In this document: piece by piece, positions 60,767 to 64,000 of the stretch
Position numbering within the stretch: position 1 is the first letter of the stretch
Layout of the letters: each line of letters opens with the position of its first letter
From: Terfezia claveryi
Lineage: Eukaryota > Ascomycota > Pezizomycetes > Pezizales > Pezizaceae
Length of the DNA: 64,000 nucleotides
Assembly (NCBI GenBank): GCA_015179025.1
Contig: WHUX01000063.1
Span: 221,690-285,689 of the forward strand
Direction of reading: 5' to 3'
Position numbers and translations under genes: made by a program
The notes under the pieces: generated by a model
Database searches by the model: none
Told to the model about the DNA's origin: nothing
The model's input: only the letters and a program-made list of their open reading frames with translations

Positions 60767-61418
60767 TCACAAGAGGTACATGTGGAAATGCCCCCAGCAA
60801 ATTACCCCTGGCCAATATATTCGCCTGAATTTTATGCCATAGTCTAACATCCGCTGTAGGATTGTTTGTCTATTGTGTGTTTCACCGCCTTGTGTTGCAA
60901 TCAGGTTCACCGCTTTTTCCGTATTCGTGATTAGTCATATTTGTCCGTCATAGCATCCGTGACAGCATCCGTGACATATTTTAACTTACTGGTGAAATAC
61001 TTATGCATATATGCTTCCGCCACCTCCTGTATGGCATCTGTTGCCCTCACTTGGATATACTCCACATTATTCCGATCTATGAACTGCGAGTATTTGTCAT
61101 TATTATCCCTATTCACGTCTTGTACAATCTCCCTGCACAGCCTGCAGAATGCAATCTTCGGAAATATTAGGTCAACGCTTCTCTGTTGATTCCTAATCTG
61201 ACGTACGAGGCTGACTGATAATAAGTTAGATTAGTCCTTTTTACTTCATGGAATGGAATGCTTCATGGAATGGAATGCTAACGTCCTTGTGACCGCTTTC
61301 TTATGGTTTTTGGTGCCACCACTTTTTGGGGAGGCATGACTGATTTTATATTCCTAGGGACTTGTGACCTCACTGGTTGCCCGGGGTTTTTCTTCGGAAC
61401 CTGCTTTGTTCTTGCCAT
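60767..61418 (-). CDS. Divergent histone H3-like protein, three exons
   Basis: Exons run from 61418 to 61283, 61214 to 60990, and 60912 to 60767. Introns are 68 nt (GTTAGC..TATCAG, CTAAC branch) and 77 nt (GTAAGT..AAAAAG, CTAAT branch), both phase 1. The 168-aa product begins MARTKQVPKK: H3 residues A1-Q5 with K4, then K9, are kept; K14 and the rest of the tail are not. After RKRSQG, residues 46-79 align ungapped to H3 alpha-N/alpha-1 (LVRQIRNQQRSVDLIFPKIA, CRLCREIVQDV versus H3 REIRRYQKSTELL..KLPFQRLVREIAQDF). Loop 1 is about 14 residues longer than in H3 (NRDNNDKYSQFIDRNNVEY). Alpha-2 follows (ATDAIQEVAEAYMHKYF versus AVMALQEASEAYLVGLF), then VNLIATQ in place of TNLCAIH. The alpha-3 region and C-terminus are unlike H3. 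A longer loop 1 is known from centromeric H3, but identity as CENP-A is unproven. Spliced frames are intact. Exon 3 is the least certain part. Confidence 0.7.
60945..60985. repeat. 12-bp tandem repeat inside intron 2 of the H3-like gene
   Basis: On the minus strand the unit is GTCACGGATGCT, about 2.7 copies. If read through, it would encode VTDAVTDAMTD and stop, so it lies in the intron rather than in the protein. Confidence 0.7.
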
Positions 61419-62199
61419 TCTTCTATGTTAGCTGGTTAAAGGAGGCGATGAACTTGGTGACCCAGGGGCGATAGTGATGATCTTATATGAGACAAGCAAC
61501 ACAGAGCGTTGTGGGGATCCAGACCTAACTATCAAACAATGAATCCAATTTGCCTGCATGTTCCCTCAAGTTAGCTTAGATACATCGATAAAGGAAACCC
61601 GACAAAGGAAACGGACAAACGAAACCTGACAAAGGATATCGACAACTAGCTGTTAGGCTGTTAGTCGTGTACACAATTAAGCTGAACAAGCATCGTCGTG
61701 GCAGATTAACTCGCCTTTTGCCAAATTCCCCAGGGGACTGACTCATTTTGGCCCCCTTAACGGGGCCGTATATGGGTTACTTTTGCCTGCAGGTGGGCTG
61801 GGATTACCGGAGGAGACCAGACAAGCTGAGAGGTGATATATACTAGAGTATATATATATACCTATCTGTCTCATATGCAACCTTAGAACACCGAGGGACT
61901 AGTGCAAGCCGACTCGTGAGTTGTACCCAGTCTAAGCCTGCACTACTAGCCTAATATACCGGGCTTGTGTCAACCAGACTATACCTTAAGTACTCTATTG
62001 TCCACCTAGCGACTAGTCTATACTAACCTATTGCTGTATCCAAAAGAACAATAAATAACAATCCTGACCCACAATGATATATCAAACAACCAATACCAAA
62101 CATTCTATCAGACGACAAGGAAATAGAGAAATAATTGCTGGACAACATAGGGATCTGGGACAAAATATAAATTCCATGACAAAGTGTAAGCTCCATGAC
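61419..62199. other. Non-coding spacer upstream of the H3-like gene
   Basis: No coding signal. Contains a TATATATATA tract near 61850-61860 and a purine-rich direct repeat (GACAAAGGAAAC-type words near 61585-61640). The promoter of the H3-like gene must lie in its left part. Confidence 0.45.
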
Positions 62200-62264
62200 A
62201 CCCTATACGTGGTCATTATTCATCTTGTTCTTCTCCTTCGACATCATCCTCTCCTTCACCTCTT

Positions 62265-62405
62265 TATTCTCTTCATCCTCTTTATCCTCTTCATCCTCTT
62301 CACCCTCTTCATCTTCTTCATCCTCTTCATCCTCTTCACCCTCTTCATCTTCTTTATCCTCTTTACCCTCTTCATTCTCTTCATCCCCTTCTTCCACTTC
62401 ATTCT
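62265..62405. repeat. CTTCATCCT/CTC-type microsatellite
   Basis: Interrupted 9-bp/3-bp pyrimidine repeat (units TTCATCCTC and TTTATCCTC). On the minus strand it encodes the Glu/Asp-rich tail of the neighbouring decayed gene; in other frames it gives Ser- or Leu/Phe-rich artefacts. Confidence 0.85.
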
Positions 62406-63621
62406 CCTCAATCCCCTCCACATCCTCGTAATCATTATCATCTGTGTCGCTCGGGATAAGTCTGGGGGTAAATCGCCACCAAGATGAGGCAATCCTTTTT
62501 GACGTAGCCTCAATACTGGCTATAATAGAGTTTCGATTATACTATCCTTTACCGAATATACCTTGGCATCATCGTTGGAATCAGTAAGCTGGCCTCAGCA
62601 TCAGATGATGAAAGGTCGTCCTCTAGAACCTGGCCATCGCTTTCATCCTCGGAGTCCTATGCTATAGTGAATAATATATCACACTTCTGAAGGGAGAGAT
62701 ACATATGGGTTCAATATCCTCAACTGCATCACTTAAACAATCTTCCGCACCCCCTTCAGCTATTTCCATTTCCTGTATGATCCGATCAGCTATAGCAATT
62801 GCATCATCCTATGCATGTGGCTGTTCAATTGGCCCTCGAACTGTACGTATGCTTAGCGTGAAATGGGCTCAACACTAACAACGACACTAAACTCATTTAC
62901 TGGCTTTGTTCCCGTTTCTTCCAAATCATCTTCTGGAATTGTAAATGCTGGTATATTATCACCTTCGCCTAGCTCAAGTTAAAACCTCTTCTGCACTTGG
63001 GAGAGCCCATACCAGCGATATAAAATATACGCCTTCTTTCGAACTAACATTACCTCCCAGGTCTTTTGGACAAGTCATTCGAACTTGCCGCGTTGTACAT
63101 CACTGAGCTGATTCCTCTTCGTCCCAATTGGTGCACCGGTAACAGTGTCATGCTCACTCTCCGCCATGCCAGCTTTGAGAGCCTGTTAACTTTTGGCACT
63201 TCTAGTCCTTGGCTCGTTCGAACGCTAGAAGTGGACCCAGCAATCTTTTCTAAGTTTCCCGATTTTTCTGGTATGTGGATTGGTTGATATTCCCCAAACT
63301 TTACGACTCCACTAAACTCTTTGTCTAGGTCGAATTCTTTTGAGTCCCAAGGAAATTCCACATACTTCTCATATGGGTTTACTGGCGTAACTGGGGCTAG
63401 GGCAGGCGTGGCTAGGATAGGCGTGACTGGCACAATTGTCACAGAAGTCTTTCTCCGTTTGCGTTTATCTGTTGTTCGATTCCCGATATTGTGTTCCTCT
63501 TCGATGGCATCTTCTTTTCTGTATGGGGCCTACTATTATGATCCTTGCTTTGATAGTCTGTTTTTTTGGCTACACGCTTTCTTGTTAGATCTATGGACGT
63601 CCTGGACACCGTCCGTAAACC

Positions 63622-63658
63622 ATCCGTGATACTATCCGTGACACCATCTGTGACACAG
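63622..63658. repeat. 12-bp tandem repeat inside the large intron of the decayed gene
   Basis: Three copies of ACCATCCGTGAC (plus strand; complement GTCACGGATGGT), the same motif as the intron repeat at 60945-60985. It lies between the GTATGT donor at 63701 and the next coding exon near 63520. Confidence 0.75.
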
Positions 63659-64000
63659 CCCTTGGAGCACTTTGGATCACGCACGACCTTGGAGCACATA
63701 CCTGCAGAAATAAGGCCTTCTAACCGGCGCTGGCGATAGCCAATAGTGGGTATTATACTGGACGCAGTGTGAAACTTCTACAATTCAGCGAATTACACTA
63801 TCTTTCCAATTCAGGCAACCCACAAGGACACAACCTTTGAATATTCTGAGGCCAAGTTATGTGGGTTAAAATGTCTGTGATGTCTCTGTCAGTAATCTTT
63901 CCACCCGCAACTTGCATAGCTGGTCTCTAGTTACAGAACTTAAAGCACTTACCCTGAATTATCGTGAGCACAATTTATGTAGTTGAACTAATGTTTGTTG

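Larger units (their letters stand above)
62200..63917 (-). pseudogene. Decayed multi-exon gene with zinc-binding-like start, KRKRRK patch and acidic tail
   Basis: ATG at 63917 starts MQVAGGKITDRDITDILTHI, continues TWPQNIQRLCPCGLPELER and, after a 41-nt GT-AG gap, reads YIIPTIGYRQRRLEGLISA to a GTATGT donor at 63701. A later exon near 63520-63230 reads EEEHNIGNRTTDKRKRRKTS, PYEKYVEFPWDSKEFDLDKE and FSGVVKFGEYQPIHIPEKSG. After another frame change comes MAESEHDTVTGAPIGTKRNQ, then LVQKTWEVMLVRKKAYILYR and GDNIPAFTIPEDDLEETGTK. The 3' part is strongly acidic (DSEDESDGQVLEDDLSSSDA; Glu/Asp run at 62420-62260). Exon phases cannot all be reconciled. Two in-frame stops (TGA near 63077, TAA near 62981) are one C-to-T step from Arg/Gln. 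The NLS-like patch and acidic tail suggest a nuclear protein. Not recognised. Confidence 0.5.

Noticed and set aside
60453..60842. Plus-strand Pro/Ala-rich ORF (129 aa) and its overlapping Leu-, Cys- and Arg/Ser-rich alternatives
   Set aside because: All are produced by the GCT/CCT repeat in every frame; the 3' end overlaps exon 3 of the H3-like gene in antisense.
62203..62421. Stand-alone acidic ORF (Glu/Asp repeats)
   Set aside because: It is the repeat-encoded tail of the decayed gene at 62200-63917 rather than a separate gene.
63439..63699. Minus-strand ORF containing VTDGVTDSITDG
   Set aside because: It begins at the ATG within a GTATGT splice donor and runs through the 12-bp repeat, so it is most likely intron read-through.

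Overview
This window looks like a filamentous ascomycete (Pezizomycotina-type) genome. It has spliced genes with short GT-AG introns (mostly 55-90 nt) and CTAAC/CTAAT branch sites. It has fungal-type single-copy genes (an indoleamine 2,3-dioxygenase, and a PEX4-like E2 enzyme that only appears after splicing). It also has chromodomain Ty3/gypsy retrotransposons and an AT-rich block whose decay is dominated by C-to-T/G-to-A changes, as expected from repeat-induced point mutation (RIP). I did not assign a species.

1-28.3 kb is a sparse gene region of ordinary composition. It holds an IDO/BNA2-type kynurenine-pathway gene (2155-3786, +), a small one-pass membrane ORF (5589-5843, -), a two-exon coiled-coil protein (6643-8930, -), a three-exon PEX4-like ubiquitin-conjugating enzyme (16815-17608, -), a decayed P-loop ATPase gene (19584-20600, +) and a signal-peptide/stalk/one-TM surface protein (22974-24594, -). 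The stretches between them show no convincing genes.

28.3-59.4 kb is a nested transposon graveyard that can be taken apart by target-site duplications. The oldest layer is a RIP-degraded minus-strand chromovirus ('R') whose pieces lie at 31045-34232, 40299-40463 and 52714-54297. Element A (34233-40298, TSD TCAAT) and element B (40464-52713, TSD ATTAC/ATCAC) each inserted into the R RNase H region. Element C (45646-51747, TSD CTCAC) then inserted into the chromodomain of B. A minus-strand, truncated gypsy copy D (54298 to about 59441) abuts the R protease. D itself is split by a 2.3-kb fold-back element E (56273-58598) with roughly 650-bp inverted arms and a tandem-repeat core.

59.4-64 kb is an accessory segment and the most interesting part. 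It holds a three-exon, heavily diverged histone H3-like gene (60767-61418, -). The gene keeps the MARTKQ start and an H3-type fold signature but has a greatly lengthened loop 1 and a non-H3 C-terminus. Upstream on the same strand (62200-63917) is a decayed multi-exon gene with a basic KRKRRK patch and a long acidic tail. The apparent introns of both genes carry the same 12-bp tandem repeat.
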